Positions 23,920-31,941 are shown, counted from the stretch's first letter. The stretch is DNA of 32,194 nucleotides from Gammaproteobacteria bacterium (GCA_947469285.1 CANIOW010000031.1:1-32194); one strand, 5' to 3'. Numbers and translations: made by a program. Notes: generated by a model not told the origin, from the letters alone.

Positions 23920-24419
23920 ACGCCGACGTCCACTTCCACCCAGCCGACGGTTTTCATTTCTTTGTGCTCGTTGTCCGCCCAGATCTCCACTTTGAAACGA
24001 AAGCCGTTCCCTTTTGGCGTCTTCTCGCGCACCACACCGTGGGTTGTGATGACTTCGTTGGCAAAGGTTGAGGCGACGTACTTGCAAACCACTCGGGCGT
24101 TGCAAAAAAAGTTGCGGCCGAAGTAGTTGACGCACATCTCTGCCAGATACGCCGAGGACATTTCCCCGGTCTGGATGGGCGCCTTCAATCCTGTCTCGGC
24201 GGCATAGACGGGGTCCCAATGATTGGGATTGAATCGCCCCCATAGCCGCGAGCCCATCAACTGGATGGCCGCTTTCTTTTTGACGCCGATCAGTTCAAAA
24301 CCCACGGGGGTTTCTGCCGTGATCAGTCCCTGCACATTGGGAGCACCGAAACTCGACTGCTTCACGACTGCATTCCTTTGCGCGGAGGGTTCTTCATCCG
24401 ACCACGCCTTGAAAATCAA
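23916..24419 (-). CDS. MaoC-like hotdog hydratase subunit
   Basis: The 167-residue protein contains the hotdog pattern FNPNHWDPVYAAETGLKAPIQTGEM, with N66-H67-W-D69-P in the place of the hydratase-2 catalytic Asp/His, then a strand FFCNARVVCKYVASTFANEV. It probably pairs with the downstream MaoC-like protein, which lacks the His, as in the ChsH1-ChsH2 type of enoyl-CoA hydratase. Its start at 24419 lies 26 bp inside the end of the GST gene. No later in-frame ATG would leave a complete domain, so this start is preferred. Confidence 0.82.
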   Translation of the reverse strand: MIFKAWSDEEPSAQRNAVVKQSSFGAPNVQGLITAETPVGFELIGVKKKAAIQLMGSRLWGRFNPNHWDPVYAAETGLKAPIQTGEMSSAYLAEMCVNYFGRNFFCNARVVCKYVASTFANEVITTHGVVREKTPKGNGFRFKVEIWADNEHKEMKTVGWVEVDVGV

Positions 24420-25065
24420 TCTGGATCATTTCGCGAGTGGCCTTCTGAAACGACGGACGCCTTTCCAACCCCGCCACATAATCGGACAGGCACGGATGCA
24501 GTGACCGCCAGCCACCGTCAACCAGCAAAGAGCTGGCCAGCGGCGGAATCTCTTTGATCAGGAAATCCAGATGCCCCAACACCGATCCGACTTCGAGATC
24601 CGCATGCGTCAGTGCTCCACCGACAGCGAACGGTTTGCCGTCGATCAGTCGCCCTATTTCGCGGATTCCCCCGGACACTTTACGTTGATTGCGTGCCAGC
24701 CACTTCTGGCTGTGCTGCTCCGGCGGGCGCGCCAGCTCGAAGTTGATGCGTACGATCGCGTCCATCACGCCGACCGCCAGCACACGGAATCGACCCATCG
24801 TCAGCCGGGATTCCGCGTCACGCGGCACCAACGGCAAGGCCGGATATCGGACTTCCAGCCAGTCGAGAATATAGGACGACTCGTAGACGACCTCGCCATC
24901 ATCGGCGATCAAGATCGGCAGCTGCTGCAGCGGATTCCATTCGCCCACACAGGTGTCTGCGTGCCACGGAATGTCCCACTGCAGTTCGAACGGAATCTGC
25001 TTCTCGTGCAGCGCAATCACGACCTTTCTGCCGAAGGGACTGGGCTTTGCGTTGATGAGCTTCAT
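24394..25065 (-). CDS. Glutathione S-transferase family protein
   Basis: The 223-residue protein starts at ATG 25065 (MKLINAKPSPFGRKV); the longer frame to 25164 has no thioredoxin-fold sequence before it. The N-terminal thioredoxin domain (1-80) shows the cis-proline LPIL and the glutathione gamma-glutamyl site ESSYILDWLE; S9 is the possible catalytic residue. The C-terminal helical domain follows. In catabolic operons GSTs serve in detoxification or as lyases and isomerases. It lies 16 bp after the SDR gene and overlaps the MaoC-like gene by 26 bp. Confidence 0.9.
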   Translation of the reverse strand: MKLINAKPSPFGRKVVIALHEKQIPFELQWDIPWHADTCVGEWNPLQQLPILIADDGEVVYESSYILDWLEVRYPALPLVPRDAESRLTMGRFRVLAVGVMDAIVRINFELARPPEQHSQKWLARNQRKVSGGIREIGRLIDGKPFAVGGALTHADLEVGSVLGHLDFLIKEIPPLASSLLVDGGWRSLHPCLSDYVAGLERRPSFQKATREMIQIDFQGVVG

Positions 25066-25081
25066 TGCCGCTAGCCTTCCG

Positions 25082-25822
25082 TCAGAGTGCCGTGTAACCG
25101 CCATCGATGAGGATTTCGGCGCCGGTGATAAAGGCTGCTTCGTCACTGGCGAGAAACAAGGCAAGATCGGCGATCTCGCGCGGCAATCCGACGCGTTTGA
25201 CAGGATTGGCCTGGATTACGGCATCCACATATTCCTGTGGCATGCCGTCGAGCATTCCGGTCTTGATCGACCCGGGGCAAAAGCAGTTGACGCGGATTTT
25301 CTGTTCCGCATATTCGACCGCCGCGGTCTTGGTCATCATCAGAACCGCGCCCTTCGACGCGTTGTATGCGACCAGCTGCGGAAAGGCGACCACACTGGCC
25401 ATGGACGCCGTGTTGACGATGTTGCCACCGCCGCTCTCCAGCATGATCGGTATCGCATATTTCATGCCCAGAAATACACCGCGGGCATTGACTGCAACGA
25501 CGCGATCGAACGCAGCCTCGTCGTAATCGGCCGTCTTTTGCAAGGGACCTTGAATGCCGGCGTTGTTGCACAGGATGTTGAGCCCGCCGAAGGTCGTCTT
25601 GGCGGCAGCCATCATGTCGCGCACATCCTCGGCTTTCGAAACATCTGCCTGAAACGGCAGACACTTCTTGCCCAGACGCTTGGCGACCTCGTTCTGCTTA
25701 CCCGAGATATCCACCGCGACGACAAAAGCACCCTCCTCGACAAAGCGCTCCGCGATCGCCGCGCCCATGCCGTAGCCTGCGCCGGTCACCACCGCAATCT
25801 TGCCTTCGATTCTTCCAGCCAT
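25082..25822 (-). CDS. Short-chain dehydrogenase/reductase
   Basis: The 246-residue SDR has the cofactor motif TGAGYGMG (13-20), an acidic residue after the second strand (VDIS, D38) pointing to NAD(H), CNNAG (85-89), and the catalytic S140, Y153 and K157 (YNASK). The C-terminal ITGAEILIDGG is typical. It probably oxidises an alcohol to the ketone used by the monooxygenase, or a hydroxyacyl intermediate. It is the first enzyme gene after the TonB-dependent receptor (26 bp gap). Substrate unknown. It is distinct from the other SDR of the operon at 16669-17439. Confidence 0.92.
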   Translation of the reverse strand: MAGRIEGKIAVVTGAGYGMGAAIAERFVEEGAFVVAVDISGKQNEVAKRLGKKCLPFQADVSKAEDVRDMMAAAKTTFGGLNILCNNAGIQGPLQKTADYDEAAFDRVVAVNARGVFLGMKYAIPIMLESGGGNIVNTASMASVVAFPQLVAYNASKGAVLMMTKTAAVEYAEQKIRVNCFCPGSIKTGMLDGMPQEYVDAVIQANPVKRVGLPREIADLALFLASDEAAFITGAEILIDGGYTAL

Positions 25823-25848
25823 CTGAAGCTCCCGATCGGAAAGATGTA

Positions 25849-28221
25849 TCAGAATTTATAGCGTGCTTCGACTGCGAAGGTCCGCGGCATGCCCGGCACG
25901 GCAAGATTGTAGGTAAAGAGACTGCCGAATCCGATGCCACCGACGTAATACACCTTGTTCGCCAGATTCTTGCCAACGGCGGCGACAGACCAGCCGGAGT
26001 TTTGACTCTCCAGAGACAAGCGGGCATTGATCAGACCATAGCCTGGCAGCGTCGAACCGGGGTTGACCGAGTCGCCGGTCGAACTGAAAGTCGATTGTGA
26101 CTGGCCGTAGGCTTCGAGCCGCAGCGCCAGTCGCGTCTGATCCATGACGTTGCCACCGAACTCAGCATAGGCCGCTCCCGACCTGCGCGGTGTGTCCGGA
26201 ACCGGACCAAACCCGACCGGGTCGCCGCCCAGAACGCTCACTTGATTATCCGTGAACTTCGCATCCGTCAGGCTGAAGCTCCCGCCCAACTGCAACCAGG
26301 AAACCGGGTTGATGCTGCCATCCAGTTCCAGACCCGTTACCCGAGTCTTCGGCACGTTGACCGTGATCGCGGCCAGATTGCCGAACAGCACTGCATAAGT
26401 GACGCGCTGCGAATCTTTGACTTTCAGGTTGTAGACCGCGACATTGAGGCGAACCGGCATATCTGCCACACGACCTTTGAATTTCGCGCCCAACTCCACG
26501 TCGGTCGCCGTTTCAGTGCCATATTCACTGCCACCGTCGCCGCCGAGGCCTGGGATCGGGGGTGAGAAGAAATTGAAGCCGCCGTTTCGAGTGCTGCTGC
26601 GCGAGGTCAGATACAACATCGTGCTGTCCAAGACCTGCCATTGCACGCCGACGTGCCAGGATGGCTTCTTGAAAGTATCCGACAGCGGGGTGACGTAAGC
26701 AGGATTCGGGTTCGTCACAAACGAATCGTCGGCCAGGTGTTCGAACGTCACCTTCTCGTGCGTATATCGCGCGCCCAATGTGAAGCTGAGCCCCTCGACG
26801 CCCGTCGCCTGGCTGAGATCGTAGGTTCCCTCGCCGTACAGAGCATACGACTTGCGCTTCGTGAGACCATGGTTGACCTGGTCGTTGGCCGGGGCGAACG
26901 GCGCGAAGTCGAAGATGAAGCTGTTGGTTCGTTCGTCGGTTTTCTCATCGTTGAGATACAGACCGGTCACATAGGACAGCTTGTCGGAGAATGCCTTCCC
27001 GAGAAGCTGCAGTTCCTCGGAAAACTGTTCGGTGCGCCGGCGTCCGCCGAGCGTGCCGCGCTCATCGACCACGAACGGCGAGCCGTCGTATTCGGCGCCG
27101 TCGAAATTGCGAAGATTCGTATAGCCCAATACGTTCTTCAGTTGCAAGCCCGGGGCAATTTCGAAGCTCGAAATATTGGACACGATCAAGTTATTGGCCT
27201 GATGGAATGGAAGCGAGCTGACGCTGACCGTGTACGGTCCGCGAGCGGCCTGCACACCCGCAAAATGTACGATGCCAAGCGGGTCGACGCCCGGGTGCGC
27301 AGCGACATAGGCATCCCAGGCGTTAGGTACCGGAATCGCCGCGTTGAATCCGGCAGGCGTGAACAGGAAATTCGCTGGCGCCGGCGCATTGGTGCTGCCG
27401 GTCGGATAGATGTCGTACAGGATGTTGCTCATGCTATAGCCGTCGGCATGCGCGTAGTCGACGACCAGATCGTTCTTGAAGGAATCAGTCGGCTTGATGG
27501 TCAGGCTGGCGCGTGCAGCGTAGCGTTCGATGCCGCCGAGCTTTTGCTGGTGGACCGTGTCGTACTGGTAGCCATCGCTGTCGGCAGAGTAAAGAGCAAT
27601 GCGGCCCAGGACTTTGTCGTCCACGATGGGCACGTTGAGCGCGCCTTCGGCACGTTTTTGACCGAAGTTTCCGCCTGAGACGGCCACAAAGCCGCCGAGT
27701 GTGTTCTCCGGCTTCGCGGACGTGTAGAGGACCGTACCGCCGGTGGAGTTACGACCGAACAACGTTCCCTGCGGCCCCTTGAGCACCTGCACTGATTGCA
27801 GGTCGTACAGCGGTGTCGAGTCGCCTGAGTTGAACTGCACTTCGTCGAAATACGGCAACACGCCCGGAAGGACACCGCTGTAGGCGTCCAACGATTGGCC
27901 GCGAATGGCGAAGTTCAGCGAGTCTGAATTTTGGCCAGCCTTGACCGTCAACCCGGGGATAGCCGACTGAAGGTCAGCCTCGGTGGCGATCGAGCTCTTT
28001 TGCAGCGCTTCGCTGCCCAGGGCCGTGACGGCAACCGGTGTTCGCTCCAGGGTTTGTTCACGGCGCTGCGCCGTGACTACGATGACTTCAAGTTCATCCG
28101 CCCCCGCCGTGGTGGTGGCGGCAGCGTCGGTAGCCGGGCTTTCTTCCGCAGCGCGAACGCCCTGCAGTGTCATCAAAGATAGTGCTGCCACCGCTGTGGC
28201 CAGAGTATGCCAGCGCATCAT
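25849..28221 (-). CDS. TonB-dependent outer-membrane receptor
   Basis: The 790-residue precursor from ATG 28221 (AGGGGG upstream; ATG 28218 is as good) has a signal peptide, an alanine-rich stretch, and a TonB-box-like segment LEVIVVTAQRREQ. The plug domain follows with VQVLKGPQGTLFGRNSTGGTV, then a 22-strand-type barrel ending in phenylalanine (FAVEARYKF). It is of the proteobacterial type often found in catabolic clusters for bulky hydrophobic compounds rather than siderophores. It heads the operon and is divergent from a TetR regulator across a long AT-rich region. The likely cargo is the substrate of the pathway. Confidence 0.93.
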   Translation of the reverse strand: MMRWHTLATAVAALSLMTLQGVRAAEESPATDAAATTTAGADELEVIVVTAQRREQTLERTPVAVTALGSEALQKSSIATEADLQSAIPGLTVKAGQNSDSLNFAIRGQSLDAYSGVLPGVLPYFDEVQFNSGDSTPLYDLQSVQVLKGPQGTLFGRNSTGGTVLYTSAKPENTLGGFVAVSGGNFGQKRAEGALNVPIVDDKVLGRIALYSADSDGYQYDTVHQQKLGGIERYAARASLTIKPTDSFKNDLVVDYAHADGYSMSNILYDIYPTGSTNAPAPANFLFTPAGFNAAIPVPNAWDAYVAAHPGVDPLGIVHFAGVQAARGPYTVSVSSLPFHQANNLIVSNISSFEIAPGLQLKNVLGYTNLRNFDGAEYDGSPFVVDERGTLGGRRRTEQFSEELQLLGKAFSDKLSYVTGLYLNDEKTDERTNSFIFDFAPFAPANDQVNHGLTKRKSYALYGEGTYDLSQATGVEGLSFTLGARYTHEKVTFEHLADDSFVTNPNPAYVTPLSDTFKKPSWHVGVQWQVLDSTMLYLTSRSSTRNGGFNFFSPPIPGLGGDGGSEYGTETATDVELGAKFKGRVADMPVRLNVAVYNLKVKDSQRVTYAVLFGNLAAITVNVPKTRVTGLELDGSINPVSWLQLGGSFSLTDAKFTDNQVSVLGGDPVGFGPVPDTPRRSGAAYAEFGGNVMDQTRLALRLEAYGQSQSTFSSTGDSVNPGSTLPGYGLINARLSLESQNSGWSVAAVGKNLANKVYYVGGIGFGSLFTYNLAVPGMPRTFAVEARYKF

Positions 28222-28388
28222 GAACCCCCTAAGTTCGTGGTCGAAAACTGCGGACGTACCGAGCGTGATTCCAACTTCCGGCCAATCTTGCAACGAGTCC
28301 GGAGGGCTCTGATCGTGCGTCGAGGCGGATTAAGCACTATTTTTGTCCGCCCGTCTACTATAGTGTTGATTTTTTTCTTGAAGCGCAC

Positions 28389-28401
28389 GAATTTGAAATT
28401 C
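28389..28401. promoter_or_regulatory. Palindrome GAATTTGAAATTC, candidate operator
   Basis: A perfect 13-bp palindrome with one central base, 168 bp upstream of the receptor start. It has the same half-site as the one at 28537-28556. Confidence 0.4.
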
Positions 28402-28536
28402 TGGTGGTCGTTTGTGGTGATGCGCCGAGGCAAATCTTCGCAATGGCGCGATTGTATACTATCAACTAATTGTTTTTATTGATTTTTATACGACTTTCGA
28501 ATCTACGCCCGCGTAGTTTTATTCTATAGAGAGCAG

Positions 28537-28556
28537 CCGAAATTCAAGAATTTTGG
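28537..28556. promoter_or_regulatory. 20-bp palindrome with AAATTC/GAATTT core, candidate operator
   Basis: CCGAAATTC and GAATTTTGG face each other across AA, with eight of nine base pairs. The core half-sites are those of 28389-28401 in everted order. The length is typical for a TetR dimer site. Confidence 0.45.
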
Positions 28557-28708
28557 ACTTGTGGGAAGACACCCGGGTGGCGCATAAAGAGACAATCCGA
28601 GTCCACTTATCAACGGTACTGTAGATTTTTTACCGATCTCAGCGGACGTGTTCCTCTCACTCTCCATTCATTCATTGACGCCGTCGCAACCCAAAGATCA
28701 ACTACGCT

Positions 28709-28722
28709 TGTCGAAATCGACA
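28709..28722. promoter_or_regulatory. Palindrome TGTCGAAATCGACA upstream of tetR-like gene, candidate operator
   Basis: A perfect 6-bp inverted repeat with a 2-bp centre, 23 bp before the ATG at 28746. The position would overlap the promoter or leader of the regulator gene and suits autoregulation. Confidence 0.5.
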
Positions 28723-28745
28723 GTTCCGGGGGAATGGGTAGAGAC

Positions 28746-29399
28746 ATGACTTCACCAAGCGGGATCAAGAAACGACGAACAGCGGCAAAGGAAGACTCCA
28801 CCGCGTCCTACGACAGACGCCGCAAGGAAATTGGAGAAGCCGCCGTGCGCGTATTCAACAGACTCGGCTATACAGGCGCCAGCATCAGCGCGGTAGCCGC
28901 TGAATTGAAGATCGATCGGGCGAGTCTTTACTACTACATCGGGTCGAAGGAAGAATTGTTCGACACGATTCTTCGCGAAGTCATCGAAAACAACGCGGCG
29001 ATGGCCAGCCGGATCCAGGCCAGCAAGTTGAGTCCGCGACGAAAGATGCGCGACATGATAACGGCTCTGATGTCCTCGTACGGAGCGAGCTATCCACTTA
29101 TTTATCTCTACATACGAGAGAATCTGAGCCATGTGAGCGACAACCGGTCGCAATGGTCGAAAAAAATGCGCGCGCTGAATCGCGAAATCGAGAACGCGAT
29201 CATCGCGATCGTCGAAGAAGGGTACGCCGACAAGAGCTTCCGCAACGTGGGCGCCTCACAAGTGGTCGCCTATGGCGTCCTGGGAATCATCGGATGGACG
29301 CATCGGTGGTTTCGACCCGAGAAATCATCGGAGAGCGCAGAGGAAATCGGCAAGGTCTACGCAGAGATGATCTTGTCCGGCCTTGAAAGCCCGTATTGA
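28746..29399 (+). CDS. TetR/AcrR family transcriptional regulator
   Basis: The 217-residue protein has a basic leader, then the TetR N-terminal helix-turn-helix (AAVRVFNRLGYTGASISAVAAELKIDRASLYYYIGSKEELF, about 33-73), followed by a helical ligand-binding part. The segment SLYYYIGSKEELF is the family hallmark. It is divergent from the TonB receptor operon and is its most likely regulator, released by a pathway compound. ATG 28734 is an alternative start, but it lies too close to the GGGGGA sequence to use it. No operon partner follows; downstream only gene fragments are found. Confidence 0.93.
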   Translation: MTSPSGIKKRRTAAKEDSTASYDRRRKEIGEAAVRVFNRLGYTGASISAVAAELKIDRASLYYYIGSKEELFDTILREVIENNAAMASRIQASKLSPRRKMRDMITALMSSYGASYPLIYLYIRENLSHVSDNRSQWSKKMRALNREIENAIIAIVEEGYADKSFRNVGASQVVAYGVLGIIGWTHRWFRPEKSSESAEEIGKVYAEMILSGLESPY

Positions 29400-29421
29400 A
29401 CCGGCCTGAATTAGCAGATAT

Positions 29422-29508
29422 TTACGGCGTCGTCTTCAAAAACCGATCAAACCACCCCACCACCCGCGTCATCACATCCGCCGGATTTTCGGGTTCTTTT
29501 GCATCTGG
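29422..29508 (-). pseudogene. C-terminal fragment of an alpha/beta hydrolase or S9-type peptidase
   Basis: The minus strand reads EPENPADVMTRVVGWFDRFL before a stop at 29422-29424. The motif D(V/L)-x-R-x-x-x-WFDR-x-L is the usual end of S9 peptidases and related hydrolases. Less than 30 residues remain, and the rest is replaced by unrelated sequence. Confidence 0.5.
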
Positions 29509-29557
29509 GGATATTGAGCCCGCAAAACGACATCTTGAGGAATTGGCCATTCAATAG

Positions 29558-29800
<243 letters not shown>

Positions 29801-29819
29801 TACCTAGGGAGCGCAGCGC

Positions 29820-29894
29820 TTGAGCGACGAAATCTTCGATTACGTGATCGTCGGCGCCGAATCGGCGGGCTGCGTGGCAAGGTCGTCGGTTTAG
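29820..29894 (+). pseudogene. N-terminal fragment of choline dehydrogenase (GMC oxidoreductase)
   Basis: From TTG 29820 the frame reads SDEIFDYVIVGAESAGCV, the FAD-binding start of BetA-type GMC oxidoreductases (with the GAGSAG motif altered to GAESAG), and is then broken at about 29876, where a dehydrogenase fragment begins. Stop at 29892-29894. Its place behind the betB fragment confirms the origin. Confidence 0.75.
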
Positions 29895-30402
29895 TGGTTT
29901 TGGTCATATTGCGCAGCAAGTGGCATTGCGCGTTCGTGCGTTTGGCGCCTCGTTGCTGTACACGAAGCCCACTCGGGTCGCACCTGAGATGGAACAGTCG
30001 TTTGGGGTAGCGTACCGTACCCTCGACGAGTTGCTGGCGCAGAGCGACATTGTGAGCCTGCATGCGCCCTTGCAACCGCGGACGCGCGGCATGATCGATG
30101 CCGATAAGTTGGCGCGAATGCACGCGGGGAGTTTCTTGATCAACACGGCACGCGGCGTGCTCGTGGACGAAACCGCGCTGGTCGACGCCCTGCGGAGCGG
30201 GCATCTTGCAGGCGCCGGGCTGGACGTGTTTGCGCACGAACCGATAGTACCTGATTAGATTTTACTGAGATTGCCGAATGTCGTACTGAATCTGCATGTG
30301 GGTGGCGCGACGCGTGACACGTGGACACATCGAATGTCGGTTGCTTGGGGCAATGTGCGGATTGTTGAGGCGGGAAACACTCCGCTGTCGCTGGTTGGGT
30401 GA
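29876..30402 (+). pseudogene. Decayed D-2-hydroxyacid dehydrogenase, C-terminal half
   Basis: From the break with betA the sequence reads GKVVGL, then after a frameshift near 29893 GFGHIAQQVALRVRAFGA (Rossmann GxGxIxxxVA), SDIVSLHAPLQPRTRGMID, FLINTARGVLVDETAL and GAGLDVFAHEP. A TAG at 30256-30258 interrupts it, after which the same frame continues LPNVVLNLHVGGATRDTWTH to a stop at 30402. The catalytic Arg (NTARG) and Glu (AHEP) are still visible, and the usual catalytic His appears as H in LNLHVGG. The N-terminal part is absent. One frameshift, one nonsense codon and a truncation make it a pseudogene. Confidence 0.85.
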
Positions 30403-30707
30403 TGGTTATTCGTCTCATCATTCAACACGATTCCTCTGGTTAAACACGGTGGCGTCAAGGCCTGGCGGACATAGACGACTATGTGCGCCAGGCCCTCGCT
30501 GCGCACTTTGCGCACCACTTCGTCGAATCTGGACTTCGCGTCTTGAAGAACTTCCGCGGCAAGCGGCCTAGTGATTTTCAGTTCGGCAGCGTAATCGCCA
30601 CGGGCGCTAGCAGCCGAAGCATCCTGCATGGCATCGGCAAATGCAGGTGCCGACAGCATCATCGCGGCCATGGCTATTGTGATGAGCGTGTACTTTACTT
30701 TCTGCAT
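30255..30707 (-). pseudogene. Chimeric frame: Sel1/TPR-type secreted N terminus joined to a Phd/YefM antitoxin piece
   Basis: From ATG 30707 (AGGGAT upstream) the 150-codon frame starts with a signal peptide (1-25, ending AFA) and ARGDYAAELKITRPLAAE, similar to the first repeat of secreted Sel1-like proteins. At about residue 53 it changes to LQDAKSRFDEVVRKVRSEG, the N-terminal signature of Phd/YefM antitoxins (QDAKxRFxEVVR). After about residue 80 it runs antisense through the dehydrogenase remnant and has no protein-like features. It appears to be two gene pieces joined in frame. A short exported product is possible but I consider it non-functional. Confidence 0.6.
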
Positions 30708-30755
30708 GGTATCTATCCCTGGCGGAATCTCTGATGCAACGACCGACGCTACCTA

Positions 30756-31166
30756 GTGTGCGCCACGAACAGGGTGAGCAGTAGAGCCGGGGCTTTTATC
30801 ACCGCAGACAACGTATTTACGCAGGAAAACCCCCTTTTAGAGCCCAGAGAAGGCCCTTTCAGGCTCGATCTAAGCCGATGTGATTCGCGCATCCAGTCCG
30901 CAGGCGGCGCGGATCTCGTGGTGGTCGACACGCTGGGGCAAGTCCCGCCCGGCAGAAATAAGTATGGCTGGGGGGATGTCTGCAAGGCTCTCGCGTACTG
31001 CCGGCAGTTCCACACGCACAACGGCTCCACGGCGCTGCTCGCGGACCACCCCCGGCTGCACCCCCAACAACCCCAACAACCCCAACTTCCAGCATCGGCG
31101 GGTGTACTTGTTGTACTGGACGTGTTTAATACGCTCCTTGGGCCAAAGCCGGCCGCTCTGCTTTAA
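30756..31166 (+). pseudogene. Remnant of a RepA-like AAA ATPase (plasmid/phage replication type)
   Basis: Inside an open frame, residues 36-99 (30861-31052) read ADLVVVDTLGQVPPG, then GWGDVCKALAYCRQFHTHNG and STALLADHP. This matches the Walker B strand (LVVVDT), the following helix and the sensor strand (usual form VLLVHHS) of RepA-type hexameric helicases and AAA_25 primase-helicases. The Walker A part is missing, the sensor histidines are altered, and sequence after residue 100 is low-complexity. It is a fragment of a replication gene, perhaps from an earlier version of the element. Confidence 0.6.
31062..31088 (+). repeat. Three tandem 9-bp units
   Basis: CCCCAACAA is present twice (31062-31070, 31071-31079) and a third time as CCCCAACTT (31080-31088). 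It lies at the end of the ATPase remnant. Confidence 0.75.
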
Positions 31167-31177
31167 GGATATAAAAA

Positions 31178-31486
31178 TTGAAAAAGACGACCTTAGGCAG
31201 TATTGCCCTGTCCTTAGTGGCCTGTGGCGCCTTTGCCCTGCTCACCGCCTGTGGCGGCGGCGCGGCCTCCCAGGAGGCTGCGGGCACGATGACCTCCACC
31301 AAACCCACCGCCGACCAAACCGCGACCACCGCCCCCCCCAGCGCGGCAGAAACCGCAGCCGCGGCCGCCGCGGAAGGCAGCGCCGATGGCAGTGCCTCCA
31401 GTGCGAAAGCCACGTCCGAAGCAGGGGGCACGGTAAAAAATGGCAAGGCATGTAATCCCATTAGGTGGGCTCGTCATGAATGCTAG
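31178..31486 (+). CDS. Small alanine/threonine-rich lipoprotein, TTG start
   Basis: A TTG start at 31178 with AAGGAT upstream gives a 102-residue product. Its N terminus is a lipoprotein signal: two lysines, a hydrophobic stretch and lipobox L22-T-A-C25. The mature part is low-complexity (Ala, Ser, Thr, Glu) without a fold I can recognise. It ends abruptly with NPIRWARHEC, which may mean that the original 3' end was lost. It is the last coding frame before the right island end. Function unknown; I am fairly sure that the signal is real but less sure that the gene is complete. Confidence 0.6.
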   Translation: MKKTTLGSIALSLVACGAFALLTACGGGAASQEAAGTMTSTKPTADQTATTAPPSAAETAAAAAAEGSADGSASSAKATSEAGGTVKNGKACNPIRWARHEC

Positions 31487-31731
31487 AACTGCCGCTGGGC
31501 AGATCTGCGAGCAGTGGGGCAGCTACTGCTCACTGCCTAACCACCTCTGGCCTGTTACCCTTCAAAAAAAATTGTTCACGGCACCTACGCTAGCGTGACC
31601 GGAACAGCTCAGGCCCTACCCGGGGGCCTAATAGCAACGGAGTAGACTGCGAGGTCTAGCGGTTGCGCCCCCCTCAAACATCTCGCCGCTAGGCTGCTGG
31701 CCACGGCGACTGCCGTCACCCTCCCCGTACT
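31487..31731. other. No gene seen before the right arm sites
   Basis: I see no protein-like frame and no RNA gene here. The stretch leads to the integrase arm sites at 31732-31752. Confidence 0.5.
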
Positions 31732-31752
31732 GCGGGTAACATTACGGGTAAC
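31732..31752 (+). promoter_or_regulatory. Two GGGTAAC arm-type sites near attR
   Basis: GCGGGTAAC (31732-31740) and ACGGGTAAC (31744-31752) are 12 bp apart, as are the pair at 7674-7694 near attL; the spacer ATT is identical too. They lie 63 bp inside the right core repeat. Probable integrase arm-binding sites. Confidence 0.72.
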
Positions 31753-31814
31753 TCCGCCTAAGTAAATATTTAATAACCAATTAAATCAATTGGTTACTAG
31801 GCCATTGTGTGTGA

Positions 31815-31830
31815 CCCCGCCTCCACCAAT
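31815..31830 (+). repeat. attR core: right 16-bp direct repeat
   Basis: CCCCGCCTCCACCAAT is identical to 7548-7563. It is a copy of the last 14 bases of ssrA plus AT, but no tmRNA body precedes it. It marks the right end of the island. Confidence 0.88.
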
Positions 31831-31833
31831 ATC

Positions 31834-31865
31834 AAAACCCCAACGGGTCACCGTTGGGGTTTTTT
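31834..31865 (+). terminator. Rho-independent terminator, probably the original ssrA terminator
   Basis: AAAACCCCAACGG pairs perfectly with CCGTTGGGGTTTT across the loop GTCA, followed by more T residues. It starts 3 bp after attR, at the distance where a terminator would follow ssrA in an uninserted chromosome. It now ends transcripts leaving the island. Confidence 0.9.
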
Positions 31866-31941
31866 ATTGTCCGGAGCGCCAGTGTTGAGGCGGTGCCGTG
31901 GTTCGAGGGACCATCTTGACCTGCGGTATTTTACTCGCCAA
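31864..31941 (-). pseudogene. Degenerate copy of the MASKI-QVK gene outside the island
   Basis: From TTG 31941 the minus strand encodes 25 residues beginning MASKIPQVK and ending QHWRSGQ at a stop inside the terminator stem region. The N terminus equals that of the 95-residue protein encoded at 13320-13607 (MASKIQQVK), which also has a QHW further on. It is probably a truncated relative. Confidence 0.45.

Larger units (their letters stand above)
28222..28745. promoter_or_regulatory. Divergent control region between receptor operon and tetR-like gene
   Basis: About 520 bp without a gene, clearly richer in A+T than the rest of the cargo (for example the T-rich stretch near 28350-28380 and 28460-28520). 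It must hold promoters for both directions. It contains three palindromes: 28389-28401, 28537-28556 and 28709-28722. Two of them share the half-site GAATTT/AAATTC. Confidence 0.6.

Noticed and set aside
26641-27678. 345-codon plus-strand frame
   Set aside because: Shadow of the TonB-dependent receptor; no ribosome-binding site or recognised domain.
31062-31088. Possible CRISPR or iteron array
   Set aside because: Only three 9-bp units with no spacers and one imperfect copy; too short for either. No CRISPR array was seen elsewhere in the window.
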